Shown here piece by piece: positions 1 through 10,153 of a DNA stretch of 64,000 bases (its first letter is position 1; each line of letters begins with the position of its first letter). The notes under the pieces were generated by a model, which saw nothing but the letters and a program-made list of their open reading frames with translations, had not been told where the DNA came from and did no database searches. Source of the stretch: Pyrocephalus nanus (lineage: Eukaryota; Chordata; Aves; Passeriformes; Tyrannidae); NCBI GenBank assembly GCA_038380795.1, contig CM076280.1, positions 3,707,501-3,771,500 on the forward strand, given 5' to 3'. Made by a program: the position numbers and the translations under genes.

Positions 1-3000
1 CAGCATGGGCGACCTGGGCCAGCAAGGGGACGATGGCTTCAAGGTGGGGGATGGTTTTGCCTCTTTTCCTTCCTCTCCCTGGTCCCTTGTCACCCTGTGT
101 GACATCCTGCCACGTCTCCTAGGGCAAGCCGGGACCCCATGGCGTCCCTGGGAGGCCAGGAGCCAAGGGAAAACAGGTAAGGGAAGGATGGAGAGGGATG
201 TCAGGGACTGACATGAGTGTTTGGGGTGAATTCCTCATTTTTCCATGCAAAATCTGTGGGGAAGGGATTGGGTTTTGGAAGGATGCCCCTTGCAGTACCC
301 TGACCACCCCTGGTGCCTTTGCAGGGTGACACTGGCCCCCCTGGCCCACGGGGACACCCTGGAATTCCCGGGACACCGGTGAGTCCTTCACCCTCCTGGC
401 AGGTTTGGGTTCACTCCCGGCCCCACAGGGGCTACACTGGGATGGGCCTTTGATCCCACCTGCCTCCCACTCAGCTGGGCCTTGTCCTTTCCTTCCAGGG
501 CTTCTCTGGACCCAAAGTAAGTAGTGGGGAGCAGCTGGAGCCGGGATCAGCCCTGTCACAGGGTACCCTGCCCTCCTTCCTGCCCCTTGGGGGACCCCGG
601 GGTGCAGCTCAGCACAGCAGCAGCTCCACCCCTTGCTTTCCTTCCCTCTTCCACCTCATCCTCGGGCAGGGGCTGAGGGGCTTCCCGGGACTGCCGGGCC
701 CCAGGGGCACGCCGGGAGTGCCGGTAAGTGGAGCGTCCGTCACCGAAACTTGGGTTCCTTGCTGCCTCAAATTTGGGGCAGTGAGGTCCTGCCATGCCAC
801 GCCACCCTGCTGGCAGTGTCAGAGGAGCTGCCAGAGTGATGGGCAGCAACCAATGTCACCAGCACTGTCACTGTCACCCAGGGTCTCGCCGGCCCCCCTG
901 GTCCCAGCGGGCCCGCACTGGTGCTGTCCCAGGAGGAGCTGCAGGTGAGGGACTTCCCATCTCCTTTTGGTGGGTGGATCGAAGGGGCTGACAGGGATGT
1001 TGTCCCATGTCCTGCTGCTCCTGAGGTCCCCTGTGCTCAAGGACCAAGCAGATGTTGTTGCTCCCTCTCCCACCACACTCGTCCTTGTCCCCTGCACGTC
1101 CCGTCCCTTCCCTCAGCACCTGAGGATGCTCCTGGCCAAAAGGAGAGAGGGGAGCTAAGGTCAGCTTGGATATTGTCCCCCTCTTTTAGCACCTCATTTA
1201 TTCCTCCAACCACCTGAACTACACTGCAGTCTGGGCTCTGCTGGACACCCTGAACCAGGAGCTCCAAGCCCTCATTGAGCACCCCAATGGCACCAAAACC
1301 AACCCAGCAACCACCTGCAAGGAGCTGCTGCTGGCACACCCCAGCCTGCCTGATGGTACCAGGGGGCATGTGGGGTCCCCACCGTTGGCTCTGGGTCTGT
1401 CCAGCTCTCCAGAGCCTGTGCAGGGACAGGCAGCTCTCTGCAATGAAGAGGGAATGAGGATTTGGGGGATTGAGGCCAGTTGGGTTTCATGGGCATCCCT
1501 GCAGAAAGGGGCTGGCAGCCAGGCTGGATGGAGGTGGCAGCTGGGGATGTGCCACCAGCTGGGGTGGGTGGCATTGTGTGGCACCCTCCCCGTGCCAAAA
1601 CCCAGGTGCCAGGAGCTCCCCTCTGGCTCCCTGCAGGGCAGTACTACATCGACCCCAACCAGGGCAGCCCCCAGGACGCGCTGGTGGCTTTCTGCAACTT
1701 CACAGCAGGGGGGGAGACCTGCATAGCCCCCGTCCACAACCAGGTATGGGGTGGCTTTGGTGGCCCCAAGTTACCCCTTGGGGTGGGTGAGGATGAGGGT
1801 TGGTGGGGCTGGAGAGAGACTGTGTTGTGTCCAGGAGTTTGGGGGGAGGATCCTGGTCACGGTGTGTGCCCAGGCTGCGGGGACAGGACACGTACGTGGG
1901 ATGTGTGCTGGCTCCTGGTGCTGGCAGTGCCACTGTCACCTGCTGGGACAGCATGGCACGGTCCCTGCTCCCCACAGGTCCCCATCAAGGCTTGGCTGAG
2001 CACCTACAGCTCCGAGGGCACCTTTGAGTGGTTCAGCACCCTGCCCGGGGGCTTCCTGGTGAGTGCCCGGCTGGAACAGCCCAGGGGACACCGAGCCCCT
2101 CTCGTGGGGTCAGGGCTGTCCTGGTGCCCATCCCGCTGTGCTGGGCAGCGCCCAGGCCACCCTGGCTGTGCACAGTGGGATGTGACACCTCCTTCTGCAA
2201 GGAACTCCAAATCAGCGCCTGAGCAGCAGAATCCTGCCCATTTTGGGACGGGAATGAGCACAGCCCGCTCCAAGCAGCCCCCGCTTCCCGGTTTTCTCTC
2301 CCGTTGTCCCTGCAGCTGGAATACAGGGGGGCCAGCCCGGTGCAGCTCCGTTTCCTGCGGCTGCACAGCAGCCTGGCCACCCAGAAGGTGTCCTACTCCT
2401 GCAGACCGGCCCCCGAGCGGGGCCACCCGCAGCCCGACAAGGAAATCCGCTTTCTGGCCGACTCCCGGGAGCAGAGCTACGCGGCCAGCCTGCAGGGCTG
2501 CCTGGTAAGCCCGGCCCTGGCGCACCTTGGCTGTGCCTGGAAGAGCCTCCCGACATTCGCAGAGCCCCTGGGAGTGTGTTTGCACCCCCGAAGTTTGGGA
2601 TAGAGCTGGTGGATGAGGCTTCAGCCGGTGGGATGGGCATGGAGAGCATCCCTGGGGCCGAGGAGCTGCCGTGGCTTTTGGGAGCGGGCTGGGATGTGAC
2701 AGGGGTTGAGGTGGACACGGGGGAGGTCACTGGCTGGAAAGGCCAGGAAGGGCTGGGGATGGACTCTTTCCATCCACCGAGCTGCTGCGTCTACCAAGGA
2801 GCCAGCAAGGAGACAGCAGGTCCTCTGAGAGGCTCCTTGAGGATTTTATGTCCCTCAGCTGCCGCTTTGTGCTCCTTTCAGCTGGACAACGAGTCCTCCA
2901 TCACCGACACCATCTTCCAGTTCAGCACGGAGGAGCTGTCGCTGCTGCCCCTGCGGGACCTGGCGGTGTTCCACAACGGCGACGCCTCGCACCAGTTTGG

Positions 3001-3031
3001 TTTCACAGTCGGACCAGTTTGCTTCAGCTGA
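1..3031 (+). CDS. Divergent fibrillar collagen alpha chain, 3' end (partial)
   Basis: The gene enters from the left edge. Triple-helix exons are 1-43, 123-176, 325-378, 499-516, 670-723 and 882-944; each carries whole Gly-X-Y triplets with GT/AG borders. The C-propeptide follows in 1190-1355, 1637-1743, 1978-2058, 2316-2504 and 2882-3031, with consistent phases and a TGA stop at 3029-3031. Family hallmarks are visible: [18 protein letters not shown] and the ending [11 protein letters not shown]. By established family knowledge, the C-propeptide drives trimerisation of procollagen in the ER and is removed outside the cell. The pattern [15 protein letters not shown] before YIDPNQG and the lone W/WFS motifs resemble clade B chains (types V/XI) more than types I-III or XXIV/XXVII, but the match is loose, so no symbol is given. 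Oddities are an 18-bp exon and loss of the two propeptide cysteines expected near HPS and after PNQG. An N-glycosylation sequon (NFT) is retained. Confidence 0.85.
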
Positions 3032-3850
3032 AACTCGTGCCACCCAAACCGAGCCAAGCCGGTTCCCTCCCCGCCCAAGAGCCATCCTGTGGGGGCTGGG
3101 GGTGGCCCCCTCCCCGGAGCTGCAGGTTCTCTCCGAGGTATCCGTGTTTGTAGCTGCATTCCGCCACGGACTACACTGCCTTCTGGAATAGAAGAATATT
3201 GTTTACAGAAGTCGTTTCTCTATAAATTATATATATATATTATATATGTATATATTATATATGAGAAGGTGCTGATTTAATGACTGCTTGGGGGAGGTTT
3301 GTATAATTGTAAGCACTGGGAACTGTCTGCTTAAAGAAAAAAAAACAACGAGCAAAACTACAGCCAGCTTGGGAGGAGGGGCAGGAAAGGGGCTTTTCTT
3401 TGCCAGGGTCAAGTGCACAAACACTTGGAGCCTCATTTCCCCAGGACCTGTCTGAGAAGCCCAGTCAGCCTGTGGTGTGGGCAGGGGGCAGGCAGTGCCA
3501 AGGGGCTGGCACTTCTTGGTATGCTGCAGACAGACCCTCTGCAGCAGATTGCAAAAGGAAAATTCAATTCTATCTCCTGGGTCGAGAATGGCAACCAGCA
3601 GAACATGGGGAAAAAACACAACATTTTTTAAATTATTATATTTTTTGCACAAATTTGTCATTTTTGCAGCATTTTCCACTGTGTTTTTGCACATGCGCAG
3701 TCCCCACCTCTCCAGCCTTGGAGGCCACAGCCCACAGGAGCTGTGGCTGCCAAAAAAAAAGTGTTTATTTTCACTGGGAACTTCTGAAACATTTTAGAGA
3801 AGTAGCATGACTGTAGGTTTATCCAGTATTTTTTCTTACTTCAAGCAGCA
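3032..3850 (+). other. Probable 3' UTR of the fibrillar collagen gene
   Basis: After the collagen stop the base composition turns AT-rich, with an alternating TA tract at about 3220-3262, several T/A runs at 3620-3660 and an A run at 3752-3760. This looks like a transcribed 3' UTR. I see no canonical AATAAA before the CR1 copy at 4150, so the cleavage site is not fixed; the limits given are approximate. Confidence 0.4.
3221..3263. repeat. TA-rich simple repeat
   Basis: Alternating T/A dinucleotides with a few interruptions lie inside the presumed collagen 3' UTR. The tract is likely length-polymorphic. Confidence 0.8.
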
Positions 3851-4149
3851 AACACACCCTGAATAACTCCAGTTGCACCTGTAAGGAAAAATTCACTCAC
3901 TACCCAAAGCCGTGTTTTGCCTGTAACCCTGTATTTCCTTCCCAAACCGGGAGAGATCCACAAGTCCCCTGGCAGGCACTGGGTACCTTTGTGGGCACCT
4001 GCTGGCACTTGGGCAAACTGCGGCAGGGGCAGCTCTGCACTCCCTGTTCCCTCGACAAATCCACAGCTGGAGGGAAAGTTTGGTCTTCCCTTTGGTCTTT
4101 CCTGCCTCTCTCTGTGGGGGATGGGGGGGGGGAGGGGGGGAGGAAATCC

Positions 4150-4455
4150 CACAGAATCCCAGAGTGGTTTGGGCTGGAAAGAACTGCTCATTCCACCCCC
4201 TGCCATGGGCAGGGACACCTTCCACTAGCCCAGGTTGCTCCAAACTCCTCCAACCTGGCCTTGGACACTTTCAGGGATGGAGCAGCCACAGTTTCTCTGG
4301 GCAACCTGTGCCAGGGCCTGCCCACCCTCACAGGGCAGAATTCCTTCCCAGTATCCCATCTAGCCCTGCCCTCTGGCAGTGGGAAGCCATTCCCCCTTGT
4401 CCTGTGCTTCTACACCCTTCTCCTAAGTCCCTCTCCAGCTCTCTTGGAGCCTCTT
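4150..4455 (-). mobile_element. CR1 LINE 3' fragment
   Basis: This is a 3'-end CR1 retrotransposon fragment in reverse orientation. It begins with a CACAGAATC-type end, then the typical GTTTGGGCTGGAAAG, CCCTGCCATGGGCAGGGACACC and GGCAACCTGTGCCAGGGCC blocks. No intact reverse transcriptase is present. It lies between the collagen gene and the SLC31A2 promoter. Confidence 0.9.
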
Positions 4456-4619
4456 TAGGCCCTAGAAACTCTCAAGGTTTCCGTGGAAAATTCTCCTCTC
4501 CGGGGAGAGGAGCTGGGATCGGGAGCTGGGAATGGAGCCGGGAGGAAAGGCCAAGCGAAAAGGGGGAGCGTGGAGCGGTGAGGACCGGCTTGGGCAGGGG
4601 ATGCTGAGCCCCTTCCTCG

Positions 4620-4824
4620 GAGGATGCGGGAGGGACCCGCCCCGTCCCGCCCCGCCCCAGGCGCGTTCCCCGCACTACAGCTCCCGGGGAGCCCCGCGCG
4701 CGCGTCACCGCGACAGCGACAGCGACACCGCGACAGCGACAGCCCCGGGACAACCCCGGCTGGCACGGCACGGCACGGCTCGGCACGGCACGGGCCGCCC
4801 CGCTGCGGGGCCCGCACCGCCACC
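4620..4824 (+). promoter_or_regulatory. SLC31A2: SLC31A2 CpG-rich promoter and 5' UTR
   Basis: The region is dense in CpG, has GC boxes (CCGCCCC type) at about 4636-4660 and no TATA box. An ACTACAGCTCCC element at 4674-4685 matches the ZNF143/THAP11-type core (ACTACAnnTCCC) found in many housekeeping promoters. It is followed by a CGACAG-type short repeat at about 4708-4742 and ends in a strong Kozak context (GCCACC) before the ATG at 4825. The transcription start cannot be placed from sequence alone. Confidence 0.6.
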
Positions 4825-7800
4825 ATGCAGGTGAGCCCGCAGAGGGGACACGGGGGGTGCGCGCCGGGCACGGCGAGCAGCGCGGACGGTGCCGGGAATT
4901 CCCTCCCCGGGAATCCCCCTGAAGCCTTGGAAATCCCCCTTCCTCCCCCCTCCCCCTCCCCGCCCAAAGAGCCTGAATTTTCCCCCCAAACCTTCCTGCC
5001 GGCTGAGGCATCGCCGGTGCATCCCCTCGGTCCGGTCCCCCCTCGGCCCCTGCACCAGCCGGGGGGCTCCGGCGAGCTGCGCACAGGGGGGGGATGTCGG
5101 TCTGTCTGTCTGCCTGTCTGTCTGCCTGTCTGTCTGCTCCTCGCACCCCCCGTGCCACCACATCCCCACCCCAAGGCTCCTCCGTGTCCCGCTCCCCCGT
5201 ATCCCTCTCTCCCGTGTCCCCCTCCCCCGTGTCCCCCTCCCCCGTGTCCCCCTCCCCCGTGTCCCCCTCCCCCGTGTCCCCCTCTCCCGTGTCCCCCTCC
5301 CCCGTGTCCCTCTCTCCCGTGTCCCCCTCCCCCGTGTCCCCCTCTCCCGTGTCCCCCTCCCCCGTGTCCCCCTCCCCCGTGTCCCCCCTCCCCCGTGTCC
5401 CCCTCCCCCGTGTCCCCCTCCCCCGTGTCCCCCCTCCCCCGTGTCCCCCTCCCCCGTGTCCCCCTCCCCCGTGTCCCCCTCTCCCGTGTCCCCCTCCCCC
5501 GTGTCCCTCTCTCCCGTGTCCCCCTCCCCCGTGTCCCTCTCTCCCGCTGCCCACAAAAGGGCTGTGCTGGGTGCACCACCAGGCTCTTGCAGCAGGAGCT
5601 CAAGGCACAGCTCAGGCCTTAAACTGTCCCCTCTCCCCCCCGCAGCAGGTTTGCTTTGTGCTCCCAGCTCAGATGTGGAGTTTGGGTGCCACATCCCTGG
5701 AAGTGTCCCAGGCCAGGTTGGACGGGCCTTGGAGCAAACCTGGGCTAGTGGAAGGTGCCCCTGCCCATGGCTTTGAAGTCCTGGATGAGGATGAGCTTTG
5801 AAGTTCCTTCCAACCCAAACTATTCAGTGATTCTGTTTGGTGTTTAAGGCTCCCAGATCCCCCCCGATTTCCTGGCAGCCTCATCCCCACGAGGCCCAGA
5901 GGGTGGCTGACACCATCCCCGAGGGGAATCCCAGTTTGGGGACCCCTGCCCAGACCCCAGCATGGTGCTGGGATGATGTGCTGTGCAGCAGAGCAGGGGT
6001 CAGGGGCTGCAGGGAGGCAGGTTTGTCCCGATGTGCAGGATCAGGTGTCCCGGTCGGACCGGAGCGGCAGGTTGGGATGCAGCCTGACACTGCTCCGTGC
6101 AGGCACCGCTGCTTTTCCTCAGGATGACCCCAAAAACTGTGGTGGATTCAGCCACTAAATGTGCCTGAGCAGAGGCAGCACAGGGTGTTTCCCAGCAGCT
6201 GTGTTTCCTTGTGAAATTCCTGCGAGGTGCGGAGGAGGGACTGGGCGCAGCCTCACCTGGGCAGCTGCTCAATCCCTGCTGCGTGGGCAGGTGGGTGAGG
6301 ACAGGAGCTCATCCCTCCTTCCAGCATCCCTGGGCCTGTCACATTGCCCTGGCAGTGCAGGGATTTTTTAGGACTTGCCCCTTGGACCTTTGCCCACCAC
6401 ACCTCACCCAGCTGTGTGCCAGCTCTGGAGAATTCCCACTGGAGCATCGCCGTGGGAGAAGAGGGAGGGGCTGTTGGCCCAAGGAGCAGCATTTTGGGCC
6501 ATTCTGGGCACCCAAAGGTGGCTTCCCCCCAGGCTGGAAGACCTGGCACAGCAAAGGGGACCTTCTGGATCTTTGGAACAGGCTGCCCAGGGAAGTGGTG
6601 ACATCACCGTCCCTGGAAGTGTTCAGAAAACGTGTAGATGTGGCACTTGAGGACCTGGTTCAGTGGTGGGTTTGGGGTTTGGCAGTGCTGAATGTTTGGA
6701 CTTGATGATCTTGGAGGGCTTTTTCAACCTCAATGACTCTATGGTTCCGTTCCCTTGTCCCTAAAACAGTCACCTCCTCCTTTCACCACTCTGCAGACCT
6801 GTGGGTGAAGCCTGTAAAGGAGAAATAGCTTCATTTAAAGGCTAATTACCATTAATCCATGGCCAAAGGAAGCTTAAAAGGGTGAGCCAATTACATGTGC
6901 TAATGTGCTCTGGGAAGAGAGAGGCTGAAGGGTGTAATTAGAACTGGTCTCTAATGACTCTTGGTTATTGGAGGGTATTTCTGGCCCAGGCCAGGCCAGT
7001 CAGTCACATTTGCTGGTGTCAGTAACGGTGGGGACACTCTGCCAAAGCCATATCAGTGAGGCAGAGGAGCTCCATGAACACTTCCTGGAGAGATTCACCA
7101 AAGGGAGGATAAAGAACCCAACAAAATTCCACTTTCTGTGGTAAAATGAGCAAGACTTTTACCTACTGACAGCAGCTGAACACGAGCCAGGGGTGCCCAG
7201 GTGGCCAAGAGGGCCAATGGATCCTGGCCTGGCTCAGGAACAGGGTGGCAGCAGCAGCAGGGAGGTGATTCTGCCCCTGTGCCGGGCACTGGGGAGGCCA
7301 CACCTCGAGTGCTGTGCCCAGTTCTGGCCCCTCAGCTCAGGAAGGACATGGAGGGGCTGCAGCAGGTCCAGAGAAGGGCAACGAGGCTGGGGAAGGGTCT
7401 GGAGCACAAGTGCTGGGAGGAGCAGCTGAGGGAGCTGGGGGGGCTCAGCCTGGAGAGGAGGAGGCTCAGGGGAGACCTTCTCACTCTCTGCAACCCCCTG
7501 ACAGGAGGGGGAGCCGGGGGGGGTCGGGCTCTGCTCCCAGGAACAGCAGCAGGACAAGAGGGCCCAGCCTTGAGCTGCCCCAGGGGAGGTTTGGGTTGGC
7601 CATTGGGAAGAAGTTCTTTGCAGAGAGAGTGCTCAGCCCTTGGAATGGGCTGCCCAGGGAGGGGGTGGAGTCCCCGTCCCTGGAGGGGTTTGAGCAGAGC
7701 CTGGATGTGGCCTCAGTGCCATGGGCTGGGAACCACGGCAGGGTTGGATCAAGGGTTGGACTCGATGATCTTAGAGGTCTTTTCCAACCTGGTTGATTCT

Positions 7801-10153
7801 GGGATTCTGAGATTCTCTGACTTGGCAGCTGGGCTCGAGCTCTGCAGCTGGGTTTGTTACACAAGAGCAGTTCTTGTTCCTCCTGTTTCAGCCTGGTGAA
7901 GGAGGGGGGTGGTGCCTTTGTAGGTCCTGGCAGCCCCAGGTTGGACAGACAGGCAGTGCTCCTCTGCCAGGGAGACACATTACTGGGTGGTCACAATGGC
8001 TCTGGGTGCCTTGGTGATTGAGATTTTGGGTGTCCCAGCAATGCAAGCGGTTTCTCTGTCCTGGGAGGTTCCTCATCAGGCTGTGGGTGGTGTCCTTGAG
8101 CCTCCACCTGTCCCCCACAGACCTTCCCTTCTCAACTCTGGGCTGGTGGAGTCCTGGACTGGTCTCTCAGGGCTAAACTGGCTTTTTCTCACAGCCCAGA
8201 CATGCACAGGAGCTGCTGCTGGAGGTGACAACTGTCCTGCTGGAGGTCAGGGGAAGAGTTTAGTCCAGTCAGCATGACTGGAGTAGTCAGTGCAGGTTCC
8301 TCTTTCTTCAGGAATTGGGGAAAAAAGATTGCACCATGTGGTAAAACCCCAGATGAGCATCAGCTCAGCCCTCTGGGGTGGTGGGTGGATGGATCCCGAG
8401 GAGTTCCTTGTGCTGCCCTTTCCTTGGTCTCTTTTCCAGATGACCTTCTATTTCTCGGACACGGCAGTGCTGCTCTTTGACTTCTGGAATGTCCACAGCC
8501 CCACAGGTAGGCCCTGGGACACCCATCCATCCACCCATCCATCCATCCATCCATCCATCCATCCATCCATCCATCCATCCATCCATCCATCCATCCACCC
8601 ATCCACCCATCCATCCATCCATCCATCCATCCATCTCTTCCCAGGGAAATGATGGGCTGGGAGTGGGGATAGCAGGAGCCCTCCAGCATTAAAACTGGAG
8701 CACTGGAGCATGGAGGGCTCTGGCAGAGCTGTGATGGGCTCCACACCTCCCTCATCCCAGGCCTTGGAGGGCACCTTCCCATGCCAAGAGCAGGAAACAG
8801 GGAGTTGTGGGAAGCACCCCCTCTCAGCCTGCCAACCCTCCCAGGTCACACCCTGATGGCTCATCTTCCCAGTTCCTTTTACACTCCTTTTTTTTTTTTT
8901 TTAGTTATTATTGTTATTAAACTCCCAGCACTGTGTTTCAACTCCCACCTATTTGTGGAATCACGGCAAAGTTGCATATTTTTTTTCAGAGCAATCCCCT
9001 CCAAAAAAACCCTCCCTAAGGAATTTCAAGGGGGTGATTGGGCTAAATAAATTCTCTCCAGCACTTCAGGAACCTGCTGCTCAACCCTGAATGTCAGGAG
9101 CCCTCCCCCTTATCCCACGGATAAGGATCCCATGGATCCCAAGCATGCTGGAACCCCCCAAACAGCCCTTCCCTGGGTGCTGTGAGTCCAGCCTGGCTGA
9201 CCTGAGCCCTGTGCTGCAGGGATGGTGCTGTCTGTGCTGGTGATCCTGCTGCTGTCGGTGCTCTACGAGGCCCTGAAGATGGGCAAGGCCGTGCTGCTGA
9301 GGCGGGCACTGCTGGCACTGCCCCGCAGCCTCAGCCAGGAGGCCCTGACGGAGCCACAGGAGGGGGACACCGACCCTGCGCAGGGCAGGTACCTCAGACA
9401 CCCCCCTTTGCACCCTCTGGTGGGCAGTGGGGGGCTCAGGGGGGGCTCTGTGTCCCCTTGGCCAGCGCGGGAGGGGAGAAGGGCTGTAAGGAGGCAGCCG
9501 AGGAGTTGGAGGGAACTGCTTTTCCCAGGACAGGGGTGTTTGTACAGCCTGGGGAGGTGGCTCCAGGGGCATCCCAGTCCCTCCTGGTGCTCTGGGAGAT
9601 GTCCAGGGTAGTGTCTAAAGGCCCATTTTTCCCCCCAAGAGCCATTGTGGGTGCTGGAGGGTCTTCATGGTTCAGGGATGGGCACAAGCAGGAGATTCCC
9701 AGCGATTCCTTCCTTTGGAGCCAAGCCCTGGGTTTTTCCTCTCATGTTTAGTCCCTAAGGCTGCTCTTACTGCCAACCTCTTAATAATATCCTCCCCTAT
9801 AACATCCTATTTTTCTTAATAAACCCCCCTTTGGAGCAGGTTTTCCCCCTGGAATGCTGTTTGCAGCCCCCATCCCTCTCCCTGCTCCCCCAAACCCATC
9901 CCTGGCTGCTCCGGGCTCCTGGCAGGGGGGGAATATGAGGTGTCCCAGCCCCTCAGTGATGGGGTTTCCCATCTTGTCCCACAGGTGGTTCCGGTACCAC
10001 GTGGGGCAGACGCTGTTCCACGTGGTGCAGGTGGTGCTGGGGTACCTGGTGATGCTGGCTGTGATGTCCTACAACGCCTGGATCTTCCTGGGGGCCATCG
10101 CGGGCTCCACGCTGGGCTATTTCCTGGTGTACCCCCTGCTTGGCCGGGGTTAG
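4825..10153 (+). CDS. SLC31A2: SLC31A2, low-affinity copper transporter-like protein (CTR2)
   Basis: Four coding exons give a 136-residue protein: 4825-4830, 8440-8506, 9220-9388 and 9985-10153 (TAG stop). Exon 1 encodes only Met-Gln; the join gives an MQM start, like the short start of mammalian SLC31A2. Family features in order are the [12 protein letters not shown] motif (residues about 7-18), TM1 (about 25-41), a polar loop with low conservation (about 50-80), TM2 containing the copper-pore MxxxM motif as MLAVM, and TM3 with the GxxxG packing motif (GSTLG) before a YPLL end. The long Met-rich ectodomain of high-affinity CTR1 is absent, which is normal for CTR2. Known family role: a trimeric membrane protein of endosomes/lysosomes affecting copper release and CTR1 processing. 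Length is close to the human 143 residues. Exon 2 itself starts with ATG, so a start two codons later is possible. Confidence 0.95.
5100..5137. repeat. GTCT/GCCT microsatellite
   Basis: About nine tandem TCTG/CCTG tetranucleotides lie directly before the 15-bp minisatellite in SLC31A2 intron 1. Confidence 0.85.
5181..5547. repeat. 15-bp C-rich minisatellite, about 24 copies
   Basis: The unit is close to CCTCCCCCGTGTCCC, with T/C variants and occasional one-base insertions. Because 15 is a multiple of 3, it keeps long open frames on both strands; these are repeat artefacts, not genes. The G-rich complementary strand may form non-B structures. Confidence 0.95.
5686..5838 (+). mobile_element. 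CR1 LINE 3' fragment
   Basis: A short plus-strand CR1 3' end with CCCTGGAAGTGTCCCAGGCC, a CCCTGCCCATGGC block and an ATTCAGTGATTCTG-type terminal repeat, in SLC31A2 intron 1. Confidence 0.85.
6535..6750 (+). mobile_element. CR1 LINE 3' fragment (older copy)
   Basis: A diverged plus-strand CR1 end with GGAACAGGCTGCCCAGGGAA, GGACTTGATGATCTTGGAGG and a CAATGACTCTATGGTT terminus, in SLC31A2 intron 1. Confidence 0.85.
7168..7818 (+). mobile_element. CR1 LINE 3' fragment, long copy
   Basis: This 650-bp plus-strand CR1 includes the part before the usual 3' tail (GAACACGAGCCAGG, GTGCCGGGCACTGGGGAGGC, GGTCCAGAGAAGGGCAACGA) and ends with GATTCTGGGATTCTGAG. It is nearly identical, in opposite orientation, to the copy at 41051-41700. 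It carries no complete ORF. Confidence 0.92.
8521..8634. repeat. (CATC)n microsatellite
   Basis: About 28 CATC tetranucleotides with a few CACC variants begin only 15 bp after the donor of SLC31A2 exon 2. Frames reading MDGW or IHPS repeats on either strand are artefacts of the repeat. Confidence 0.95.

Larger units (their letters stand above)
4831..8439 (+). other. SLC31A2: SLC31A2 intron 1
   Basis: A 3.6-kb intron follows the two-codon exon 1. It holds a GTCT microsatellite, a 15-bp minisatellite, three CR1 fragments and one non-repetitive AT-richer stretch at about 6815-7000. No additional coding exon was recognised. Confidence 0.85.

Noticed and set aside
1..3031. Assignment of the collagen to COL27A1 on the basis of human 9q32 linkage with SLC31A2
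   Set aside because: The C-terminal sequence ([11 protein letters not shown]) does not resemble the type XXVII ending as I recall it; clade B-like motifs fit better.
4455..5694. Open frames of 330-380 codons on both strands with HGGGG, GEGDT or PVSPS repeats
   Set aside because: They are produced by the 15-bp minisatellite, whose unit is a multiple of three and lacks stops. No homology or splice logic supports them.
7168..7818. CR1 open frames as genes
   Set aside because: Fragments of the CR1 3' region only; no intact endonuclease or reverse transcriptase.
8360..8864. Frames with MDGW or IHPS repeats
   Set aside because: These are translations of the CATC microsatellite in SLC31A2 intron 2.
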